This document shows, piece by piece, positions 12,151-22,681 of a stretch of DNA of 64,000 nucleotides (within the stretch, counting starts at the first letter, position 1; each line of letters begins with the position of its first letter). The notes below the pieces were generated by a model. The model saw only the letters and a program-made list of their open reading frames with translations, was not told the origin of the DNA and did no database searches. The stretch spans positions 2,046,001-2,110,000 of the forward strand of contig JAGMVK010000002.1 of the NCBI GenBank assembly GCA_020747065.1. The letters run 5' to 3'. This DNA is from Cadophora sp. MPI-SDFR-AT-0126 (Eukaryota > Ascomycota > Leotiomycetes > Helotiales > Ploettnerulaceae). The translations under genes were made by a program, and so were the position numbers.

Positions 12151-15100
12151 GTCGGCTATGTGCCGCGACGTGAGCTGAAGGAAGGGCGACGATTCTGCCA
12201 GAAAAGTACCAGGCTAGTGTGACGGAAGATCGAGTAGAAGATCGAATCAAGTAGGATTATTACCTATGTCAATTGTTGGTGTGGGGTGACAAGCCAGGAA
12301 ACGCGCCGCGTGTTTGTGAGTGCAGAGATTCGGCGGTTGCGTGGTAGCCGCCAATGGTCAAGAGCATGTTGTGTTCCGTCGCGAGATGTTCTAAGATGGT
12401 GGAGAAGGGGAAGTTGAATAGTGGGAAGAGGAGTATGACGAAGCGATGTTGAGGGACGAGGCCGAGCGACAAGGCTGAGCCTCTTGATCAGGAGCGATCC
12501 GTGACAGCGAGAGTGAATACGGTTTCTGAGCTCTTGGAAGTGAGTGACAGATACAGCTATTTATTTTTCTGGTCAGCTTTGCGCGCTGTTGAGCGTAACC
12601 GAACAAACACACTCCACCAACGCCAGGTTGTCGGAGTACAATCACTTTTGTGGAAGAACTTGGGAATGCAGAGAATGCGGCGCTCAGACTATGACCTGGC
12701 TGTCGATTAGAGGCGAAGAGATTGTGGTCGAGAGTTGTGTAACCAGACATGGACGAGGGCGGTTGGCGGAAGTTCGCCGCCCAGGCATCACTATTCATTG
12801 CTAGAAGTGGTCAGAGCATAACACATAGCAAGTACTAGCGCTTTGGAGATACGCTGCTACCAGATCTTCGGTATAAGGAAGATCACTTGTCAATATCTGC
12901 CAGATGTGAACTCCTAACCCTATAGACATCAGGGGATGTATAACATAGGAATAGTTTGAACCTATTACTAGAAAGCCAAGTCTCCCAAATTTCATTGCTG
13001 CTTAGGTGAAGGGGCCTAGATGTAGTTGCTTCATCTTATCTGCCAGATTGTCATTTTGCCAGTTCTCATATTTTGTTTACTGATTGTTTTTCAAGAACCT
13101 CGCTTGTTAGCGCCATATCACATGAGCTTCGATTCCAAGCAAAATGTCGTAACGAAAATTGTCTGAACTGTACGACAAGTGGCCATGTTCGATCTAGAAC
13201 ATTCATAGATCTAGAGCCATACTTATTACTAGTTTATTTATAGCCTCCGGGTTATTTAAAGGGGCTATGCTTAGAGTAGCCTGGGAGACCTTCACGGGCA
13301 AAGCACGAGGACTTTATGATCGAGAACGAAGTATAGCACTCGAAAGTCATCGCGTTCTGATTGAAGGCAATATATACCGTCCAACGTTCACACCCTCGGT
13401 GAATCACGCTAGTACCAATGACGTTACACATTCATCAAATGCGCTAAGAAAAGAAGAGAGCAAAAAACGAATCCTACACCCTCATGCATTCTTTGATGGT
13501 GACCATAGGACTTCTTTGCTCCGATAAAGCATGTGGGCAGTGTATTTGAGGTTGATACTACAGCAAAAGCTGCTCTTGGTCTTGTATTGAGCCGGCAGAT
13601 CGCACACATGTGCTAGAGCTTCCTAGATTGTCTACTTTCTACAAGTTCCCCTACGTTGACACATATCCAGAGGCCGAGTGTAGCTTCTACTTCTTTTCCG
13701 GCTTATGAGAAGAAACTATAAGCCGCTTTGGATGTAGCCTGTACCGCATGTGTTCATCTCACATTATCGCGGTGACCAAGTAGGTTTTACTTACTGCTCC
13801 CAATGTCATTTAGACTTTCGCTTTCGATTTTGGCAAGAAAGCTTGTCGACATATCAGAATGAGCAAAAGAAATCTGAAAGGAAGATAGACTCTAGAGTAG
13901 GGCTCTGAGATAGATAGCAAAGATGACTTTGTCGAATGTTAGGATACTAGGGTGAAGTCGGAGCTGTATGGTAATTAAAAAGAAAGCTTTTTTCTTTTGG
14001 TAGTTTGTGTTATGAATTCACCTGGCGAGTGTTAAGAAGAAATAAGACACCACCTGGAAATGAACAACAGATATAGGTGTTAAGGAAATGAAAGAAGAAA
14101 AAAACAACCGAAGACCTTAATGAGTGGAGGACTTGAACGACATCCTTGATCTCAACATATGACTTGGAACTCCTGATGGACCCGTTTACTTGTTAACATA
14201 AAGATATGCACCCGGGCTACCCTCGATGCAAACTGTCGAAAAGTTTTTTTGTTCGGTGTAGAATTCTACCACCTGAAACCCGCTCGTGCTGTTAGTTATG
14301 CCTTGCTTTTGCAAGCGGCCGGGTGTAGTTAGCAGAGCAACTAATAGCATTCGCGAAGCATATGAGAGCAATTTTGTGTTGGTTTCTGCTTATTTCGTTA
14401 GATAAAGGGCCTACCTAATTTACCCAACGTCGTGAATTTGACCGGGGTAACATCGGCGCGTCCTCGCTAAGCGGCAATGACAACAATGACAACAACAACG
14501 CTTCAGACCTCGTCGGCAATCGCGAGCGTCATTACCTGTCGAGCAGGCTTGAAGGAAACATCTGATCTGAAGGTGCTGCGCGCATTGCATGTGGCTTGAA
14601 CTGCTATGATGATGCTCTCTACAAGGCGTGGCGCGTTGGTAGCTTTTTGAGCGCGGTCTAATGCTTGTCGCGAAGCAGCAATCTGACGGCTCATCAACAC
14701 TACACTTACGTGTTGAAAGCCTCCACCCAAAGCTAGAGTCAGCATATTCTTGTTTCCTCTCGATCGGTCTCCTTTTCACGAATATGGTGGATTGAAGTCT
14801 GCGGAGGGCTGGAGTCTCGAAAGGAATGCTAAAAGCTTTATCTTCATCAACACAGTCCTCGAGCTGGCTCGGCACAACGACATGATTGCGACAAATTTGC
14901 GTTTGATACAGCTCGCGGAGTCGGTACTCGGTTTGGGCGCGCGTCGGAAATGTTGGCATGAAAAGTACTTCGTGGAAGAAATGAGGAGAAACGGCTGGTC
15001 GGTGTCACGTCCCAGAATTTTCTCCAAGACTGAACGATACAATAAGCACCAGAATAAGGAGTATCGTCAGCCGAGAATATTACACTGATCTGGGAGTTCA

Positions 15101-15199
15101 AAAAGTATTGAAATTTGAAGCTAACTGTACTATAGATCAACAACAGCTAGGCTCACAGTATCGTCTCTCGCTGGGCGTTCACAGGCAACAATATCCAGC
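12151..15199. other. Gene-poor, AT-rich region
   Basis: 3.0 kb without a supportable gene; stops are frequent in all frames between 12.8 and 14.4 kb. Two weak minus-strand candidates were considered, at 12391-12798 and 14710-14959. The sequence has the look of decayed DNA, perhaps an old transposon or RIP-affected segment, but I found no terminal repeats or transposase motif. It separates the first BTB pair from the sugar cluster. Confidence 0.45.
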
Positions 15200-17045
15200 T
15201 CAAATGCCCCTTTCTCTCGCACTCTCGACATGGTTTGCGCTCATATCCATCACTTTATCATCCATAGCTTTCCCGCTATAAGTGATAGCCTCGATCTTCT
15301 CAGCAGAGGTTTGCTCCTCGCCTGCCGACACAGCATCGACTTCACCGAAGAGTTTGTCCATACGCTCGAGCGAGATACCTTTGGTTTCTGGGAGGACGAA
15401 GATGATGCTGATCTACGGGAAAGAATTAGCTTTTGTTTTGGGTCTTTTGACGAGAGGGCAGTAGGGATGAAACATACCATGGCAACCACATTCAAGGAGA
15501 ACAACAGCCAGTACGACTTTGGTCCAACCTCTTCGTTGAATTTCGGCCAAGGCTGCGTCAACGCCAACAAACAAGTAGTTTGACCCAGTAGGGAGAGACC
15601 GAAAGCCTTGTCTCTCACTTCTTGGGGGAAGATCTCCGAGGCAATCGCGGGCGGGATGGGACCGTTTGACCAGCAGTAGGTCAATCCGACAATGAACAGC
15701 ATAGCAATCTCTACAACAGCTGCAGCTTTGTTGTTGTTATCTGGAAAGCTTGTCGTGAGGGACGAGAGGATTAGGAGAGCCATAGACTGAATGGCAAAGC
15801 CGACAATAAGGAGTGACTTCCGACCGAAACGATCGACGGTGAATGTGTTGACCAAAACGACCACCAATTGGAGCGCTGCTTGAATGCCATTGATGGCAAG
15901 TGCTTGGTGTCCCTTATCCCAGCCAAGAGACTGATAGATCAGGGCTGCATACATGGTGAGTGCCGCAATTCCTCCGAATTGCTGAAGACCCATAGCATAG
16001 ACGCCATAAGCGAGACGCTTCCGCATCCCAGCACTAGAAAGGATACCCATGTATCCGGTCTTGAACTTCTTTCTGTATTCATGAGATGAGATCAGCTCGT
16101 GGAACTCAATCCGTACACGGTCATCGTCGACTGTCCCAGATCGAAGTTTGGCCAAGGCATTGAGGCTGCGTTCAGGGGTCTCGGGGTACTTCTCGAGGAG
16201 CCATCGAGGTGACTCTAGATACCAGAACGAGAGGACGATGAATGCGAGACCAATTGGGATCTGAATCACGTTGGAAATTCGCCAAGCGATGTTGTAGGGA
16301 GAGTCATGGTAGGACATTCCGTAACCTGACCAGAACGCAATCAACGTTCCCAGCTGATAGCCGAACTGGGAGACCGTTCCCACGAAACTGCCACGAAGCG
16401 ATCGAGGGGCGCATTCAGCGACATATAGATTGGTAGCGATATAGACACAACCAAAGCCGAGACCGCTGAGAGGAGGTTAGCTTTGATGAAAGGGGCCTGG
16501 AAGACCGGGAGACTTGCGTAATGAGACGTCCAACGATGAGAACCGCGTAGGTATTTGGCACAACCTGGACGACACTTTCTTATATTAGCAAACACCGACT
16601 GAAGTAGTAGCAAGGAGCGAAGACTCACACTCCTATGATCATAACCGCAATTGAAATCCTCAATGCCCAAAGTCTTCCAACCAAGCTGGCCAGAGTTCCA
16701 CCGACAAAAAGTTGCGCAAGTCCTGAGCTGTGTTAGTTCTGACGTGACTGAAAGCAAGCATATGGTTTTCAAGCTGCCTTAAAAGAGCTCAAGAGTAGTC
16801 AAGGAAAGGAAGTAGGGAGAAAGACAAAACGAGGTCCACGAACCAGTTGAAGCCCAGGGAATCGTCGCAATGACCCCGCTTTTGGTGGAATCAACATTGT
16901 AATAATCGATGAACTGCTTATCCGCAAGGATGACAGTCATGATTCCAGCATCGTAGCCATTAAAACATGTACTGAAGACCATGCCATACAGCATTAGGGC
17001 TGCAAAGCGGTCCTCCTTTGGGAGAAATCTTTGAAAGAACCCCAT
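15200..17045 (-). CDS. MFS sugar transporter (sugar porter family)
   Basis: Five exons (17045-16844, 16722-16629, 16574-16518, 16465-15478, 15412-15200) encode 517 residues, the usual size for a 12-helix sugar porter. Family signatures are visible: FNGYDAGIMT in helix 1, GRLITGLGFG across the third intron, LESPRWLLEKYPE in the central loop, VDRFGRKSLLI in the second half, and LPETKGISLERMDKLFG at the C-terminus. Intron 3 begins GC, not GT (AC|GCAAGT ... CAG|C), and the frame confirms this. The protein should be a plasma-membrane proton symporter. Substrate is not readable, but the divergent GH127 neighbour suggests an L-arabinose-containing sugar or oligosaccharide; fungal lactose or cellodextrin porters are the alternative comparison. 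Confidence 0.92.
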
Positions 17046-17573
17046 GTTGAGCAATCGTACTTCGTTTGTTGTGGAGTGATGGAGTGAAGAAGAGCAAGAT
17101 GCTTGTCTTTATCGGAAGTCTACTTATTCGTTCCATGGCGACGATCATATACTCTTTGGAGACCCCGCGTTGAGAGGAGATGAACTGACAGTTCATGGGG
17201 GTCTAGCGGGCAACCCACCGGAGTGGCACTTTTCTCGACTGGGTGCCCTAAACTGTTACTGTGTAGGTGCCCGGTGGGTGCGGGGTAGCAACGATCCAGG
17301 CTATTAGTAGCCCCTGACCAGAGAACGCCACTGATGATTGGTGACGTTGGCGAAGCGAAAGTCAATTCCAGTGGGGGAATCAAAGTACATGGCTCATGTC
17401 ATTGCTATTCCGGTGGGATGATAACAAATGGGACAGCCTTGCCACCAAATAATTGCTGGAGCTGTCATATTTGGAGCTGCCTCGGTTCGAAGTCCCACGA
17501 GGCTATCTTTTGCATATCCTCATTGATTTGCGAGAGCTCTGTTGTTGTCATTCGGTCAATATTCAGTTCAACC
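17046..17573. promoter_or_regulatory. Divergent promoter of sugar porter and GH127 genes
   Basis: These 528 bp separate the two start codons. The perfect palindrome TGAACTG-A-CAGTTCA lies at 17181-17195, and a 9-bp inverted repeat, acccaccgg (17213-17221) and ccggtgggt (17271-17279), follows it. The half-site TCAGTTCA occurs again at 17563-17570, just before the GH127 ATG. Shared control of the two genes is inferred from the arrangement. Confidence 0.6.
17181..17195. promoter_or_regulatory. Palindrome TGAACTG-A-CAGTTCA
   Basis: Perfect 7-bp arms around one base, 136 bp upstream of the transporter ATG and 379 bp upstream of the GH127 ATG. TGAACTGA is the complement of TCAGTTCA, which recurs at 17563-17570, 19828-19835 and 20213-20220, all in gaps of this cluster. 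It is a candidate operator for the regulator at 22682-26030; no binding is shown. Confidence 0.4.
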
Positions 17574-19768
17574 ATGGCATATCCTCAGAAAATCTTCTCG
17601 AAAACCTCGTTCCCCGAGTCGAGTTTTGTCAGTCGGAGACGCCAAGTTGTTAATGACAATACCTTGTTGTATCAATTGAATGTCCTGAAGAGGACTGGTC
17701 GATATGACGCTTTCAAATTGAAATGGCACCCCTCATACAACGACAAACCAGATGTTTGGCCCGTGCCTAATCACCTCTTTTGGGATTCGGATGTCGCCAA
17801 ATGGATTGAAGGTGCCTGTTATTTTCTGCAATGGAAGGAGAATTCTGAGATCGACGCTGCTGTGAAAGAGCTGGTGGATATGATAAGATCTGCTCAGCAG
17901 CCTGATGGATATCTCAACATACACTTCACCGTTGTTGAACCCACGAATCGTTTCACAAATCTACGGGATCTCCATGAACTGTGAGTGATCCTCGGAATTT
18001 TTTTACGGGTTTCAATGTCACTAAATTCCGTTCCAGGTATAATGCAGGCCATTTGATCGAAGCTGCACTGGCACACAATGAGCATTACCAGAACGACCTC
18101 CTGCTCGAGCCAATCCTCAAATATGTTGAACTGCTGTGCAAGACTTTTGGACCAGAGACACAGCAGAGACACGGTTATCCAGGTCATCCTGAGATCGAAT
18201 TGGCACTCCTGCGATTGTACGAGAAGACACAGGCACCCGAACACCTCAGCCTAGCTCGGTATTTTATCAAGGAGCGCGGAAACCCTACCGGGCAAGATGG
18301 AAAGCATTATTACGACGTGGAGAGTGAGGCTCGTGGAGATCGAGAAAATGAGCGACCTGTTTATTGGCCTGCCAATCGCAGTTATTGGTAAGTATGGAGC
18401 TGTGCCGTGGTATACATAATCCTGACAGTTCGGATTGTAGGTACCAGCAAGCCCACAAGCCAATTATCGAACAAGAGACAATAGAAGGACATAGTGTACG
18501 AGCGATGTACCTTCTCACCGCAGCGGCTGACCTTGTACGACTGGAAGGCACGGACTCCAAGCCAATGAAGGATGCTTTGGAGAGATTGTGGTCAAACATG
18601 ACGCGCAAAAAGATGTATCTCACTGGAGGCATTGGTGCACAGAAACAATGGGAGGGATTCGGCATCGATCACTTCCTCCCCTCGTCAACTGACGAAGGCG
18701 GGTGCTATGCGGAGACTTGTGCAGCAATTGGAGTCATGATGTTGGCTGAGAGACTCCTTCAGGTGAGGCCAGTCCACGCAATGAATGAATCCTTTACTGA
18801 TGATTCTAGCTTGACCTTGATCGGAAATATAGCGACATCATGGAGCTCTGCTTCTACAATGCCGTGATGACTGGCATGTCAGCGACTGGAAAGCAGTTTA
18901 CATACGTCAATCAGTTGGCCTCAAGTGATACTGATCTCTCCAAAAGAGCAGAATGGTTTACCTGTGCGTGCTGCCCTCCTAACGTAACAAGACTTCTCGG
19001 ATACATTGGGGGCTACCTGTGGAACTTCGACGTGCGAGATGACAGATCAGTGCAAGTAAATGTACACATGTTCTCGTCAGCAACCTTGAATGTTCCAGTT
19101 GGCGGCAGTGTCCTGGAGTTGGAGCAGAAATCAAATTGGCCATGGGAGGGCAAAGTCAATTTCGCCGTTCGGAATCCTTCCAATGTGTCGACGACCATCA
19201 AACTCCGCATTCCAGGCTGGGCCGAGAATTGGGAGGTATAGTTCACTTTATCGACCAAAAATGCAACTGCTGACTCTTCCAGATCTCACCAAAGCTTCCA
19301 AGTACTCAACTCGAGAAGGGATACTTGGTACTCTCCGCAGACTGGGTCAACTCGAACCCTTTATTCGAGCTGAACATTCCCCTTCAGCCGCGCTTCATCT
19401 CACCGCATCCTTACACGAATCAGGATATCGTTGCACTTGCCCGAGGACCTCTCGTGTACTGTGTTGAAGATTTCGACAATGCTTGGGTTGAGGATCACTT
19501 CAAAAGCCTTGTGCTCGATACTTCCAGCATTGTTGACGAAAGCCAGATCTCGGAGAAGGAACTTGGAGAGCCATATGTGGCTTTGACAGTCCAGGGAGTA
19601 CCTTACTTTCTTGATATTGATAACGATCAGTTGCGAAATGGCTCACCTAGTTCGATGGCCTACAAGCAGACCGAGGTCATTGAGAACTTGCGTTTCATTC
19701 CATATGCTCTTCGTGATAATCGGGGTGGAAAAGGACATATGCGGGTTGGTATTCGACAGAAACATTAG
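17574..19768 (+). CDS. GH127 beta-L-arabinofuranosidase, predicted cytosolic
   Basis: Five exons (17574-17980, 18037-18387, 18441-18762, 18810-19235, 19283-19768) encode 663 residues, matching the roughly 650 of the GH127 enzyme HypBA1. The family removes beta-L-arabinofuranose, as found on plant hydroxyproline-rich glycoproteins; some members act on rhamnogalacturonan II. The zinc/cysteine centre is complete: Glu344 and Cys346 in GGCYAETCAA and Cys414-Cys415 in TCACCPPN, where the first cysteine of the pair is the expected nucleophile. A glutamate in QWEGFGIDHF fits the acid/base position. A (alpha/alpha)6 barrel start, LYNAGHLIEAALAH, and a beta-sandwich C-terminus are visible. The N-terminus MAYPQKIFSK has no signal peptide, so the enzyme probably acts on imported sugar. 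It is divergent from the transporter. Confidence 0.92.
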
Positions 19769-20513
19769 ATGCTGTATTGCAGTTGAGATTAGTACAATAC
19801 TACAAGCATATACAACATATAACAGACTCAGTTCACCCAATCGCTAGAAATCCATCACGAGGAGATTCTTCCTCATGAACTTCAGACGGCGAAAGTTCGT
19901 CAGTGGCGTCCCAGACTCCCAAGCACCGAAGACCATTCCGAGCTCCACGAAGTTGTCTCTCCACAGCTCCAGCTGCGTGATGGTGATCACGAAGAGAAGA
20001 CTGCGGAGGTAATACGACGAACAGGTCAGATGTTGCTCACCATAGGACGGAGGGAGTTCGCGCTCCAATGAAAGGCGGGACTCAAGCTCAATCCACAGCC
20101 GAGACCCATCTCCGGTGGGGGTGGAGCAGGAACATCCCAACCTCCCCGGATCATTCTCAAGGCCAGGCTTCGAAATGCCTGTCAAGTGCCGGAACACAAG
20201 AGCACACCAGAGTCAGTTCAAAATACGCCAACCCCAACGGAGGAACCATTACATGGGGAAGATGCGGGGTTGAGTTCGTTTTCTTGCTGCCGATCAGGGA
20301 CCAGCTTGTTGCCAGCTGCAGGAAGTCAGGGACGTGTGATGTTTTTGGTAGGAGAAATTTGTTGAAGCAGATCATTTCGGTGCTTCTGACGACAAAAATT
20401 GTTCCGGAGTAAGTCTATATAAGGTAGGGTCAACAATGCTCTTTCTCAGGCCTTCAGCTTCATATTGTATTCTCTCCCAAGTTGAGGTCTCATCATTGTC
20501 ATCACCTTTCAAG
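19769..20513. promoter_or_regulatory. Promoter region of secreted hydrolase
   Basis: A 745-bp gap between GH127 and the secreted hydrolase. It contains a TATA-like TATATAAGG at 20416-20424 and two copies of TCAGTTCA (19828-19835 and 20213-20220). A minus-strand frame (20197-19844, 117 codons) overlaps it, but I could not support it as a gene. Confidence 0.5.
20416..20424 (+). promoter_or_regulatory. TATA box of secreted hydrolase gene
   Basis: TATATAAGG lies 90 bp upstream of the ATG at 20514, a normal spacing for a strong, regulated fungal promoter. Confidence 0.55.
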
Positions 20514-22129
20514 ATGTATCCATTTCTTACCCTTCTTCTCGCCGCGTCTGTGGCGTCCAATCCTCTGGAGAAGAGGGTTTCCGGAACATCAGTCGTCAAC
20601 CTTAGCAATGTGAGTGGCTTGCTTTCCCCAAGTGTCCCAAGACACCACCAAGACACTCCAGGTCAGATGCTAATTATCCATCATCCAGAACACCGGAACA
20701 CCAGGACATCTAGCAAGCGGCATTCTCTATGGCATACCAGATACCGCGAACCAGATCCCCGATCATTTCTACACGGATATTGGGTTCAACTATGCACGTG
20801 CAGGTGGAGCTCAAGTAGGAGCCCCCGGCCGTGGCTGGATCTGGGGCTTGTCCGAATACAAAGTAGGGGACCAAATCTTCATTCCATTTCAAAATCTATG
20901 ATTCTAACAGTGACAGGTTCGATTTGCTTCAGCCTTGTCTAACTACAAGACCGCGAGGAAATACAACGCGCCCTTCATTTTTCTCATTCATGACCTCTGG
21001 GGTGCAGATGGAACTCAAAACTCCTCGGCACCTTACCCGGGAGACAACGGAGACTGGACATCATGGGATAAATATCTCACACAGTGGATTTCGGATATCA
21101 AGGCTAATGGTGCCACCGCTGGTTTGTCAGTTGACATCTGGAACGAGCCAGATCTGACCGTCTTCTGGAATCGAGGTCAAGCACAGTATATCCAGATGTG
21201 GGGTCGAACGTATCATCGTTTGAGGTTCGTCAAATCTTTGTCAGGGCTTCAAGTTGGTCAATTCACTAACATTTTTTGACAGGAATGAATTGCCCGGTGT
21301 ACTGCTAATTGGCCCAGCATACGCTGGCCAGCCAAGTTCCAGCAACACATGTCAGTGTTCAGATTCCTTAAGAGTCCAAAACTAATTGTCGACAGGGTGG
21401 ACAAACTATCTCAGCTTCGTAAAAAGCAATGCAAGCGTTCCAGACCAGTATGTTTGGCACATGGAAGGTGGGGGCGGAGATATGGCGGGGGCAAACGGAG
21501 CACTGCAGGCCATGCTGAAAACATACGGTCTTCCAAACAAGCCTCTGAATATTGACGAGTATGCCACATACGCCGAAGAATGTCCATCAGGCGCAGCATG
21601 GTGGATATCTCAGCTGGAAAGAGTCAACGCGATCGGTCTTCGAGGCAACTGGTTAAGTGGAAATCAACTCCACGATTTCATGGCCTCCCTCATCTCCAAG
21701 CCGGGTGCAACATCCAACTACAGCCCTACATCTGGTGGATACTTTCCAAGTGGCGAGTATCAAGTATACAAGTACTACAACAAAAATATGACCGGCCACC
21801 GGGTTGGTTCTCTCCCATCGGCAGATCTCAAGTTGGACACGTACGCAACCGTGGGAACGGATAAGGTCAGGGTCCTGACTGGAGTACGCATCATGACCGG
21901 GACATGGCAAGTTACGATCAATGGTCTCTCATCTGTTGGACTACCAACGTCCGGGTCTCTCAGCATCCATACTTGGGGTTTCCCATTCACGGGTGGTCAT
22001 TTTGGAGAGGTGGATGCTCCGAATGACCTTGGGTATTATTCTCATGATTATTCTGGGAACAGCGTCACTTTCCCTATTTATCAGACCGATACGTCCACAG
22101 CGTATGCGTTTGAGTTTGACGTCAAATGA
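20514..22129 (+). CDS. Secreted glycoside hydrolase, clan GH-A (GH39-like)
   Basis: Five exons (20514-20609, 20689-20862, 20917-21224, 21283-21350, 21396-22129) encode 459 residues. Residues 1-15 (MYPFLTLLLAASVAS) are a signal peptide, and LEKR at 18-21 is a likely Kex2-type processing site. A TIM-barrel hydrolase follows. Glu167 in VDIWNEPDL is the expected acid/base, and Glu270 in NIDEYATYAEE is the expected nucleophile, about 100 residues apart as in clan GH-A. The last 130 residues look like a beta-sandwich. GH39 (beta-xylosidase or alpha-L-iduronidase relatives, and arabinofuranose-active members) is the best guess, but another clan A family is possible. It sits between GH127 and the regulator, all on the plus strand, so it probably provides the extracellular step of the same pathway. 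Confidence 0.82.
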
Positions 22130-22681
22130 GCTGGGATTGTTTGAGAGGAGGCTCAGATGCTCCTTTCAGCAAAAGTGGGTGAAACTTGTAATTACTTTAT
22201 GAATTTCAATTAGTAAATGTTACAATATTATGAACACAAAGAAATATAACCTGCAATGTCGAGTATGAAAACACGCACGAAAGCCAAATTAGATTGTATT
22301 TTCATTCGATAAGATGTCAATATTGTGACAAGTACTTCTGATGCCACGATATCGGTTACCTGGGTACTATTTTGCCGAGCACTGGAGTTAATTGGGGCGC
22401 TAATTACCCCACCATTTCAGTCTCTGTCCCGTCATCAGCTCCAACATCACTTCCGTTCAGGGACCTTTATGTCCTGACTGCGTACAGCACATTGCCATTT
22501 TCTCACAACGCCAGAGCTATTCCATAGCAAACAACCGTAGTCTACTTGAAATCTACGGCCCCTAATCGAGGGATCCCTAGCTCTACGTCAGTGAGTAGAC
22601 GCTGCTAATACATGGTCTGAAAACGACGCCCCAGCTCACAAACCAGTTCCAAAGTACTAACACGTATGAATAGATGTGGTA
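22130..22681. other. Intergenic region, regulator promoter
   Basis: 552 bp between the hydrolase stop and the regulator start. It is AT-rich to about 22320. No TCAGTTCA half-site was seen. Confidence 0.5.

Noticed and set aside
12391..12798. 135-codon minus-strand frame starting MNSDAWAANF
   Set aside because: The N-terminus looks protein-like, but the rest is Ser-rich without a domain, and no clean donor could link it to the gene at 11319-12150.
14110..14170. tRNA-like B-box on the minus strand
   Set aside because: CGTTCAAGTCC resembles a B-box, but there is no A-box and no cloverleaf pairing.
14710..14959. Minus-strand exon candidate (MPTFPTRAQTEYRLRELYQ) with a GTAAGT donor at 14709
   Set aside because: No downstream exon keeping a sensible frame was found, and no family match.
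19844..20375. Two minus-strand frames between GH127 and the secreted hydrolase
   Set aside because: Short, no start context, no domain, and they overlap the TATA-bearing promoter of the hydrolase.
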